A DNA stretch of 9,663 nt, taken from positions 1 to 9,663 of the forward strand of contig JAMWCG010000027.1 of the NCBI GenBank assembly GCA_023818555.1, read 5' to 3'. This document shows, in pieces, positions 1 to 5,372 of this stretch. Positions within the stretch are counted from its first letter, which is position 1, and each line of letters begins with the position of its first letter. The position numbers and the translations under genes were made by a program. Below the pieces are notes generated by a model. It was not told the origin of the DNA and searched no databases. It saw only the letters and a program-made list of their open reading frames with translations. Source of the DNA: Candidatus Omnitrophota bacterium (GTDB lineage Bacteria > Omnitrophota > Gorgyraeia > DTHP01).

Positions 1-1347
1 TATCACAGTGGATTAAAAGAAAAAGAAATTTTTTTAACCTGGTGGGCGATGAAAAAAAAAGAACCCAAGATAGTGGTAGGAACACGCAGTGTGGTATTTC
101 ATCCCGGAGAAAACTTGGGTCTGATTATCCTGGAGGATGAGATTTCTCCCTTCCATAAACACGAGGAGTTTCCCTATTACGATGCCCGGGGAGTGGCTTT
201 ATCTCGTGCCCATTTCTTTAAAATACCTTTAATCTTTGCGGGGAGCCCCCCTTCTGTGGAGACTTATTATCGGATAGAAAAAGGTCTTTTCTCTCTCCTT
301 GACCTGAGGGAGAAGCCAAAGAGTCTCCCTCACATTTCGCTGGTGGATTTGGGAATGTTTTCCGGGAGAAATCATATCAGCAAACCCTTAGAACTCAAAA
401 TCGCTGAGCTTCTGAAGATGAAAAAACAGATGGTTATCTTTCTCAAGCGCAGAGGATTTGCCAGTTTTATTCGCTGCCGGAAATGTGGCAAGGTATTGAA
501 ATGCAAACGCTGTGAAAGGAATCTTATCTATCACTTTTCTTCTCGGAAATTGGTTTGCCATTACTGCGAGACGAAGCAGGAACCACCTCTGCTTTGCCCG
601 GATTGTCAAGGAGGTTATCTGCGCTACCAGGGACTGGGGACGGAGAAATTGGAAAGCGAATTAAGCCGTTTCTTCCCTCAGGCAAAGATTTCCCGCATAG
701 ATTTAGATATTAAAAGGGAGAAGAGGATAGAGGAAAGATTAAAAGATTTTCAAGCAGGCAAGATAGACATTTTAATTGGCACAGACCTGCTTATGAAATT
801 ACCTCCTCTCAACAATGTCGGACTCTTAGGGATAATTAATTTAGAACAGGGGACGAATTTCCCTGACTTCCGTGCCCAGGAGCGATTATTCTCTTTACTG
901 CTTCACCTTTTGAAAATGGTAAAAAGAGAAGAACTCTGGGGAGATTGTCTAATTCAGACTTATAATCCCCAGAGCAATCTGCTTACTGCCTTGAAAAATC
1001 TTGATTATGAGCAGTTTTACCGTGAAGAGCTAAATTCCCGAAGAGAGCTGGGACTTCCTCCCTTCAAGAAACTGGTAGTGATTAATCTGCGGGGGAAAAG
1101 CAAAAAGAGTGTGGAGAAAAATTCCCACCTCTTAGCCCGCAGACTGAAAGAGGAGAATAATTACCGAGGGATATTTATTTCTGAAGCCCTTCCCCATCCG
1201 CTCTTTAAACTGAGAGATAAATATAACTGGCAAATTTTTATTAAATCTGGTAAAATTATCCCTGTCTTTAATCTCTTGAATAAGGTGCTTAAAGGAAAGA
1301 GAAAATTTAAAGGGAGTGTATTAACCGTAGAGGTAGAAGGGTATTAA
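1..1347 (+). CDS. priA: PriA-type primosomal protein N', C-terminal part (5' end outside window), with degenerate helicase motifs
   Basis: PriA (primosomal protein N') recognises stalled forks and reloads the replicative helicase. The reading frame is open to base 1. The residues before the first ATG (position 49) match the family ('HSGL' then a spacer to 'IVVGTRS'), so that ATG is internal and 448 residues of a longer protein are visible. The zinc-binding insert is intact, with eight cysteines as four CxxC pairs between 475 and 606. 'GLGTEKLE' and 'NFPDFRAQERLF' are also classic PriA. The ATPase motifs are not. The DEEH box reads EDEI (133-144), the SATPS motif reads GSPPS (241-255), the 'GTQMxxKGHDF' motif V reads 'GTDLLMKLPPL' (778-810), and the 'QVAGRAGR' motif VI reads 'HLLKMVKR' (904-927). 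Only the downstream C-terminal domain looks ordinary. Walker A lies outside the window. Family assignment is secure; loss of helicase activity is inferred. Its stop overlaps the ribosome binding site of def. Confidence 0.9.
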   Translation, partial: YHSGLKEKEIFLTWWAMKKKEPKIVVGTRSVVFHPGENLGLIILEDEISPFHKHEEFPYYDARGVALSRAHFFKIPLIFAGSPPSVETYYRIEKGLFSLLDLREKPKSLPHISLVDLGMFSGRNHISKPLELKIAELLKMKKQMVIFLKRRGFASFIRCRKCGKVLKCKRCERNLIYHFSSRKLVCHYCETKQEPPLLCPDCQGGYLRYQGLGTEKLESELSRFFPQAKISRIDLDIKREKRIEERLKDFQAGKIDILIGTDLLMKLPPLNNVGLLGIINLEQGTNFPDFRAQERLFSLLLHLLKMVKREELWGDCLIQTYNPQSNLLTALKNLDYEQFYREELNSRRELGLPPFKKLVVINLRGKSKKSVEKNSHLLARRLKEENNYRGIFISEALPHPLFKLRDKYNWQIFIKSGKIIPVFNLLNKVLKGKRKFKGSVLTVEVEGY

Positions 1348-1357
1348 AGGAGAAATT

Positions 1358-1849
1358 ATGGCGATTTTAAGCATAAGATTATATCCGGATAAGATTTTGC
1401 GCAAGAAGTGCCAGGTGGTCACAAAAATTACCGCGGAAGAGAGAAAACTGATTAAAGATATGATTGAGACGATGTATTCGGCAGAGGGAGTGGGACTCTC
1501 TGCGCCCCAGGTAGGGGTGAGTAAAAGAATTTTTGTGGCTAATCCTTCGCGAGAAAGAGGGAAGGAATGGGTGATAATTAATCCGCGCCTCTTAAAAAAA
1601 ACTGGTCAGGAGATACTTAGCGAGGGCTGCCTCAGTCTACCAGGGATTTCTGCGGAAGTAAAAAGATATAAGAAACTCCTGCTCAAATATGAAGATTTAT
1701 CCGGAGAGGAAAGAGTCATTCCTCTGGAAGGGCTTTTAGCCCGCATAGTGCAACATGAGACCGACCACTTAGATGGCATACTATTTATTGACCGTCTGGG
1801 GATTTTTAAGCGCTTTAAACTTTTACAAAAGTTTAAGAATAAACGATGA
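1358..1849 (+). CDS. def: Peptide deformylase
   Basis: Removes the N-formyl group from the initiator methionine of nascent proteins at the ribosome. It has 163 residues, normal for the family. All three signature motifs are present. Motif 1 is 'GVGLSAPQ' at residues 44-51. Motif 2 is 'EGCLS' at 89-93, with the metal-ligand Cys91. Motif 3 is 'HETDH' at 133-137, with metal ligands His133 and His137 and catalytic Glu134. The start is fixed by AAAGGAG at 1346-1352, which shares bases with the priA stop codon and lies 5 nt before the ATG. The stop overlaps the fmt start (ATGA), implying translational coupling. Intact and presumably active. Confidence 0.97.
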   Translation: MAILSIRLYPDKILRKKCQVVTKITAEERKLIKDMIETMYSAEGVGLSAPQVGVSKRIFVANPSRERGKEWVIINPRLLKKTGQEILSEGCLSLPGISAEVKRYKKLLLKYEDLSGEERVIPLEGLLARIVQHETDHLDGILFIDRLGIFKRFKLLQKFKNKR

Positions 1850-2778
1850 AAATTGTCTTCTGGGGAACTTCTTCTTTTGCTCTTCCCACTCTGGAAAAAA
1901 TTGCCCGCAGTAAAGAAGAGATTTTGCTGGTGGTCACTCAGCCGGATAAAAAACAGGGAAGGCATCTCAAATTAATCCCTCCCCCGGTAAAGATTAAGGC
2001 GGAAGAGTTAAATTTAAAGGTGGTTCAGCCGGATAGCCTCAGCGATAAGAATTTTCTCTCCTCTCTCAAAGAATTAGAGCCCGACCTTTTTGTGGTGGTG
2101 GCTTACGGGAATATTTTAAAGAGAGAGATTTTGCAGATTCCCAGAATCATTTCTCTCAATCTCCATGCCTCCCTTTTACCAAAATATAGAGGACCGGCTC
2201 CCATCAACTGGGCAATCTGGAAGGGAGAAAAAGAGACAGGAGTAAGTATTATAAAGATGAATGAAAAGATGGATGCGGGAGAGATCATCCTCCAGAAAAA
2301 AATTCCCATCTCTGAGGAAGATAATGCCCTTTCCCTGGGAGAGCGGTTGAGCCGGGAGGGAGCGGATTTATGTAAAGAAGCCATAGACCTGCTTGCCCAG
2401 GGAAAAGCAAAATTTCTTCCCCAGGAGGAGAGCAAAGCCAGTTTTGCTCCTTTATTGAAGAAAGAAGATGGGAAGATAGACTGGAGAAATTCTGCCCGCG
2501 AGATTAGTCGTCAGATAAGAGCCCTGCTCCCCTGGCCGGGGAGTTACTGTTTCTATAAGCAGAAATTGCTCAAAATATGGAAGGCTTCTGCAGGAGAAGA
2601 AGATTTTTCCGGATTTTCCCCGGGGGAAATTGTGGAGATAGGCAAAGAAGAATTTGCCGTAGCCACCGGGAAAGGAAAACTCTGGATTAAGGAACTCCAG
2701 TTAGCCGGAGGAAGGAGAATGTCTGCCCGGGAATTCTTAAGCGGACATCCCCTCCAAAAAGGAGAGATTTGGCAATGA
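1846..2778 (+). CDS. fmt: Methionyl-tRNA formyltransferase
   Basis: Transfers a formyl group from 10-formyltetrahydrofolate to Met-tRNAfMet, the step that deformylase later reverses. Length is 310 residues, typical for Fmt. The N-terminal Rossmann-like domain opens 'MKIVFWGTSSFALPTLEKI'. The catalytic triad of the formyltransferase fold is visible as Asn105 and His107 in 'LNLHASLLPKYRG' and Asp143 in 'MDAGE'. The family loop usually written RGAAP reads RGPAP here, a common variant. The C-terminal tRNA-binding domain starts near residue 203 ('APLLKKEDGKIDW') and includes 'IRALLPWPGS'. The start ATG overlaps the def stop by 4 nt. No convincing intrinsic terminator follows; the porin -35 box begins 24 bp after the stop. 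Confidence 0.97.
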   Translation: MKIVFWGTSSFALPTLEKIARSKEEILLVVTQPDKKQGRHLKLIPPPVKIKAEELNLKVVQPDSLSDKNFLSSLKELEPDLFVVVAYGNILKREILQIPRIISLNLHASLLPKYRGPAPINWAIWKGEKETGVSIIKMNEKMDAGEIILQKKIPISEEDNALSLGERLSREGADLCKEAIDLLAQGKAKFLPQEESKASFAPLLKKEDGKIDWRNSAREISRQIRALLPWPGSYCFYKQKLLKIWKASAGEEDFSGFSPGEIVEIGKEEFAVATGKGKLWIKELQLAGGRRMSAREFLSGHPLQKGEIWQ

Positions 2779-2801
2779 TTGCTCACAAATGCATTTTTTT
2801 C

Positions 2802-2830
2802 TTGACAAACGCTTTTTCTTTTGCTATATT
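2802..2830 (+). promoter_or_regulatory. Strong sigma-70 type promoter for the porin gene
   Basis: TTGACA at 2802-2807 is a perfect -35 box. After exactly 17 bp comes TATATT at 2825-2830, preceded by TGC at 2822-2824, an extended -10 element. A run of seven T just upstream could serve as an UP-like element. Transcription would start near 2837, giving a leader of about 225 nt. This is the best promoter match in the window and fits an abundant outer-membrane protein. Confidence 0.8.
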
Positions 2831-2837
2831 CTAAACC

Positions 2838-3061
2838 AATAAAATTGCTCTTTCTCAAAATCAATTACATTTTACGAAATTACTGATTACGAATTATGTA
2901 ATGTTCCGGCTTTACCACCGGAGATAACTTCAAATCCTGGCAGAGAAAGGGGGGAGGAAAATAAATAAGCCAAGAAGTTATCTTTAAAAACGGTGATAAA
3001 GATATATAAAGAAATTCTCCAGAAATTTTAATCTGGTTACTAAATTAGGAGGGAGAAAAAA
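2838..3061 (+). promoter_or_regulatory. Long structured 5' leader of the porin mRNA, possible regulatory RNA
   Basis: About 225 nt lie between the promoter and the porin start, with no ORF of note. Perfect inverted repeats are visible. ATTACAT at 2864-2870 pairs with 2896-2902. TCCGG at 2905-2909 pairs with 2918-2922. AGATAACTTC at 2922-2931 pairs with 2974-2983, with a possible inner TGGC/GCCA stem (2938-2941 with 2969-2972). TATCTTTA at 2979-2986 pairs with 2997-3004. CCAGA at 3019-3023 pairs with 3032-3036. The 10-bp and 8-bp stems share bases 2979-2983, so they exclude each other, as in switches and attenuators. TTCTCC at 3015-3020 could also pair with GGAGAA at 3052-3057, next to the ribosome binding site. 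It matches no riboswitch class I can recall with confidence. The repeats are seen; regulation is inferred. Confidence 0.45.
3047..3053 (+). promoter_or_regulatory. Strong Shine-Dalgarno of the porin gene
   Basis: AGGAGGG lies with its AGGAGG core ending 9 nt before the ATG at 3062. It is near-consensus and confirms the start codon, which is followed directly by a signal peptide. Confidence 0.85.
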
Positions 3062-4480
3062 ATGAGTAAAAAATTAACCTTGATTTTTGCCTTGGCAATG
3101 CTGGTGGGCTTTGTCCTTCCCGCATTTGCTGAGGTGCAAAATGTCAAGGTCAGCGGAGACATCACCATCTATGGCATCTACCGTGATGAGTATGACCTGG
3201 ATGACCGAGCAGATAGTGATGCCAGTGATGACCATTCTTTCTATGCCAGTATTACCCGCTTAAGAGTTGATGCTGACCTGACCGACAATGTCCAGGCTAC
3301 CGTGAGATTGTATAATGAAAGAGATTGGGACCAAGAAGATGCCTATGCGGATGAGACACAGATAAACTTAGATTTAGCCTATCTTACCTTAAAGGAGATG
3401 CTCTATTCTCCATTGACCTTGGTTTTAGGTCGTCAGAACTTAAGATTTGGTAATGCTTTGATTGTGGGTGATCCGGATACCAATGCAAGGATAGTGACAG
3501 ATGAAAATGGTCTGGGTGACACTATGGCAGAAGATTTAAGTGCCCGCAAGGCATTTGATGCCTTAAGAGCCACTTTGGATTATGCTCCCTGGACCATTGA
3601 TTTGATTTTAGCCAAGATTGATGAAACAGAACAGGCGTATTCGGCAACGAGCGGAGAGGACGAGGACCTTTATGGTGTAAATGTGGGTTATAAATTCGGC
3701 TCCTACAATGCCGAGGCAGAAGCCTATTTCTTTGCCAAAGATTCTGATACGGAAATTTCTTCTTTGAGTAGCGGAACTACTGGAATTTCCATTACCCAGG
3801 GTGGTGATATCTACAACTTCGGTTTAAGGGGTTCTGTGGAGCCGATTAAAGGTTTAAACCTTTCCGGAGAAATTGCTCTTCAGAGAGGAGATGCTCAGGA
3901 ATCAGGGGGAACCTCGCGTGACCAGAAAGCCTGGGCTTTGGACTTAGATGGTTCCTATACCTGGGATGTGGAATATGCTCCTTCTCTGGGTATTGGTTAT
4001 TCTTTTCGTTCGGGTGAAGAGGCAGGAAATTCCGGAGATTATGAAGCCTGGAACCCCATGTATGAGGACCAGACCAATGGTATTGTTGCGGATTACATCT
4101 TTTCCGGGGTAAACGGTGGAGTAAACTCCAATGCTTCCATCATCAAGGTCTACGGCTCCATCAAACCCACCAAAGATATTACCCTGGCTGCCAAATACTA
4201 CAACTATCGTCTGGATGAGAAGTTGGTTTCCAGTGATAATACCTCTGTTAGCTATCCTTCTGCTAACCTTGGCAGTCGTTATTATGTGATGAAAGCCAAG
4301 GAAGACCTGGGAGATGAAATTGACCTGATTGCCACTTACAACTACACCGAAGATGTTACCTTTGGTCTTTCTGCCGGCTGGTTCTTCCCGGGAAATGCTC
4401 TTGAGGGAGAATCGGGTGGTGTAAAACTCAATGATGATGATGCCTTGAGTATCGTCGGTTCGGTCAAGGTCGTCTTCTAA
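3062..4480 (+). CDS. Outer-membrane beta-barrel porin, alginate-export-like
   Basis: Predicted secreted beta-barrel channel of the outer membrane; the substrate is unknown. A Sec signal peptide covers residues 1-23: KK near the start, a hydrophobic core, and cleavage after 'PAFA'. The mature protein begins 'EVQNVKVSGDITIYGIYRDE'. It alternates short amphipathic strands with acidic, Asp/Ser/Gly-rich loops, for example 'DLDDRADSDASDDHSF' near residues 42-57. 'LTLVLGRQNLRFGNALIVG' near residues 119-137 resembles the 'GRQ...yG' signature of alginate-export-type porins. The last residue is Phe after 'SIVGSVKVV', the classical C-terminal signal for barrel assembly by BamA. Its own strong promoter, strong ribosome binding site and terminator suggest a single-gene, highly expressed unit. 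General porin and barrel assignment is firm; the exact family and any sugar specificity are not. Confidence 0.85.
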   Translation: MSKKLTLIFALAMLVGFVLPAFAEVQNVKVSGDITIYGIYRDEYDLDDRADSDASDDHSFYASITRLRVDADLTDNVQATVRLYNERDWDQEDAYADETQINLDLAYLTLKEMLYSPLTLVLGRQNLRFGNALIVGDPDTNARIVTDENGLGDTMAEDLSARKAFDALRATLDYAPWTIDLILAKIDETEQAYSATSGEDEDLYGVNVGYKFGSYNAEAEAYFFAKDSDTEISSLSSGTTGISITQGGDIYNFGLRGSVEPIKGLNLSGEIALQRGDAQESGGTSRDQKAWALDLDGSYTWDVEYAPSLGIGYSFRSGEEAGNSGDYEAWNPMYEDQTNGIVADYIFSGVNGGVNSNASIIKVYGSIKPTKDITLAAKYYNYRLDEKLVSSDNTSVSYPSANLGSRYYVMKAKEDLGDEIDLIATYNYTEDVTFGLSAGWFFPGNALEGESGGVKLNDDDALSIVGSVKVVF

Positions 4481-4512
4481 GCGGGTTTGACTTCTTTTGC
4501 GTTTCTTAAAAG

Positions 4513-4553
4513 ACCCCGTCCTAAAGCAAAATTCAGGACGGGGTTTCTTTTTT
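4513..4553 (+). terminator. Rho-independent terminator of the porin gene
   Basis: A perfect 10-bp GC-rich stem (ACCCCGTCCT at 4513-4522 with AGGACGGGGT at 4535-4544) encloses a 12-nt loop and runs into TTTCTTTTTT. It lies 32 nt after the porin stop and separates this unit from the toxin-antitoxin genes. Confidence 0.93.
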
Positions 4554-4637
4554 AACACAGGGGGCATAGATTTTTCTCTACATCAGACCTATCGGACCAG
4601 ATGAGCATAGATTAGATTTTAAATGGGATGAATATTC

Positions 4638-4646
4638 TGGTATAAT
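4638..4646 (+). promoter_or_regulatory. Candidate extended -10 promoter upstream of the toxin-antitoxin pair
   Basis: TGGTATAAT is a perfect extended -10 (TGn plus TATAAT). The best upstream hexamer at 17-bp spacing is the weak TTTAAA at 4618-4623. If used, the transcript would carry about 120 nt of leader before the antitoxin start. It is the first good promoter after the porin terminator. Confidence 0.45.
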
Positions 4647-4710
4647 TTAGGGCTTGGTTATTTATAACTTCATTTAACCAGCTCAATGAACTCAAGGCGA
4701 AGATTTTTTT

Positions 4711-4740
4711 TTGATTTTTTGTATATTTTTATGTTATTAT
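4711..4740 (+). promoter_or_regulatory. Second candidate promoter close to the antitoxin gene
   Basis: TTGATT at 4711-4716 and TATTAT at 4735-4740 are separated by 18 bp, with TGT just before the -10. The surrounding stretch is almost pure A/T, so chance matches are likely. The short distance to the gene (33 bp) suits an autoregulated toxin-antitoxin promoter, but I see no clear operator palindrome. Confidence 0.35.
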
Positions 4741-4759
4741 TTTATTAGAATACAAGAAA

Positions 4760-4768
4760 GGGGGTGAT
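4760..4768 (+). promoter_or_regulatory. Shine-Dalgarno that sets the antitoxin start at 4773
   Basis: GGGGGTGAT differs by one base from GGAGGTGAT, the full complement of the usual 16S rRNA 3' end. Two earlier in-frame start codons (GTG 4764, ATG 4767) lie inside this site, so ribosomes bound here would initiate at ATG 4773, 8 nt after the G-rich core. Confidence 0.7.
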
Positions 4769-4772
4769 GGGT

Positions 4773-5042
4773 ATGTTGCGTCAGCCTAATATACAGGGTC
4801 AGATTACGCTTCCTAAAGAATTTTTGAAGAGAATTGGTTTTGACCCCAAGTCGGATTACTTTGATATTGAATTAAAAAATGATACCATCGTATTAAAACC
4901 GGTGACCATGGAGGCAAAATTTACCGAAGAAGAGTTGCGGAAGATAGAGAAGCTTTTTAAGGATCCTAAAAATAAGGGAAAGGTTTATTCCTCAAGTAAA
5001 GATGGATTAAGGGCCCTGCGCAGGATAGTCAGTAGAAAATGA
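4773..5042 (+). CDS. AbrB/MazE-type antitoxin with SpoVT-AbrB DNA-binding fold
   Basis: Small protein of 89 residues, likely the DNA-binding antitoxin of a type II toxin-antitoxin pair. The N-terminal half, 'RQPNIQGQITLPKEF' through 'DTIVLKPV' (about residues 3-45), matches the swapped-hairpin AbrB pattern: basic start, 'GQITLPKE', then a hydrophobic/acidic strand ending in 'LKP'. The C-terminal half (about 46-89) is charged and probably helical ('EEELRKIEKLFKDPKNKGK'), as expected for a segment that wraps and neutralises the toxin. The start at 4773 is preferred because the Shine-Dalgarno covers the two earlier in-frame starts. The stop overlaps the toxin start by 4 nt (ATGA), typical of coupled antitoxin-toxin pairs. 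Antitoxins of this fold usually repress their own promoter. Fold is well supported; the antitoxin role rests on context. Confidence 0.82.
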   Translation: MLRQPNIQGQITLPKEFLKRIGFDPKSDYFDIELKNDTIVLKPVTMEAKFTEEELRKIEKLFKDPKNKGKVYSSSKDGLRALRRIVSRK

Positions 5043-5320
5043 GGATAGAATTTAAAAAGAGCTTTAAGCGCGCGATAAGAAAGTATTCTCCTCGTCAGCG
5101 CCAAGAAATCTTTAATTCTATTCAAACCTTAATTGAATCTATGGAGAGATTTCAGATTCCCAAGGGCCTGGGATTGAGGCTCTTAATTGCCAAATCGCGC
5201 ATCTGGGAATTACGGGTAACTGCGGCCATTCGCATTCTCTTCCGTTATGAAGAGGATTTATTAGAATTTGGTTATGTAGGTAGTCACGATGAAATTAAAA
5301 GATATCTTAAGATATTATAA
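5039..5320 (+). CDS. RelE/ParE-superfamily toxin
   Basis: A 93-residue basic protein, probably the toxin of the pair. The order of elements fits the RelE/ParE fold: an N-terminal strand 'MRIEFKKSFKRAIRKY', two helices ('SPRQRQEIFNSIQTLIESM'), then the core strands 'IWELRVTAAIRILFRYEE' and 'LLEFGYVGSHDEIKRYL'. The pattern 'W-E-L-R-V ... R-I-L-F' followed by 'H-D-E-I-K-R-Y' is shared by many members. Arg59, Arg65, His83, Lys87 and Arg88 are candidates for RNA binding or cleavage, by analogy with RelE and YoeB. RelE-like members cleave mRNA on the ribosome; ParE-like members poison gyrase. The sequence alone does not decide, though the basic, His-containing C-terminus leans towards RelE. It starts inside the antitoxin stop codon, so its translation is probably coupled. 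Confidence 0.8.
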   Translation: MRIEFKKSFKRAIRKYSPRQRQEIFNSIQTLIESMERFQIPKGLGLRLLIAKSRIWELRVTAAIRILFRYEEDLLEFGYVGSHDEIKRYLKIL

Positions 5321-5372
5321 ACGAACCTAACTGCACAAACGAATTCAACGAGCTAAACGAGATTAACAAGCG
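5319..5372 (+). repeat. Three imperfect 18-bp tandem repeats between the toxin and GH57 genes
   Basis: The spacer divides exactly into three 18-bp units: AAACGAACCTAACTGCAC (5319-5336), AAACGAATTCAACGAGCT (5337-5354) and AAACGAGATTAACAAGCG (5355-5372). All share AAACGA at positions 1-6 and AAC at positions 11-13. The first unit starts in the toxin stop codon and the last ends just before the GH57 ATG. In the GH57 frame the units contain stop codons, so they are not a protein extension. Function is unknown. Confidence 0.75.

Larger units (their letters stand above)
4554..4759. other. AT-rich spacer before the toxin-antitoxin genes
   Basis: No gene is visible. It holds the two candidate promoters, a 9-bp direct repeat (GCATAGATT at 4564-4572 and 4605-4613), and a stretch at 4673-4690 resembling the tandem repeats beyond the toxin. 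The last 60 bases are poly-T/A-rich. Direct repeat and base bias are seen; no function is assigned. Confidence 0.5.

Noticed and set aside
49..1347. ATG at 49 as the true start of the first gene
   Set aside because: The frame continues to base 1 and the upstream residues ('YHSGLKEKE') match PriA, so the gene is cut by the window edge.
2771..2800. Intrinsic terminator after fmt
   Set aside because: There is a T-run, but the preceding bases give only a 3-4 bp broken stem; the T-run is better read as lying upstream of the porin promoter.
2901..2983. Possible ykkC-type (guanidine/ppGpp/PRPP) riboswitch
   Set aside because: 'TTCCGG' and a 'TGGCAGAGA' stretch recall parts of that consensus, but the other conserved blocks are missing and a porin is not a typical target gene.
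3944..4567. Open frame of 207 codons on the minus strand
   Set aside because: It lies antisense across the porin gene and the terminator, has no recognisable domain, and arises from the porin's codon pattern. The plus-strand protein has a signal peptide, barrel features and its own expression signals.
4580..4602. Imperfect palindrome CATC...GATG in the spacer
   Set aside because: Only the outer 4 bp and a few scattered inner pairs match, which is too weak for an operator or hairpin claim.
4764..4769. GTG 4764 or ATG 4767 as the antitoxin start
   Set aside because: Both lie within the Shine-Dalgarno GGGGGTGAT; ATG 4773 has the proper spacing and precedes the conserved AbrB domain.
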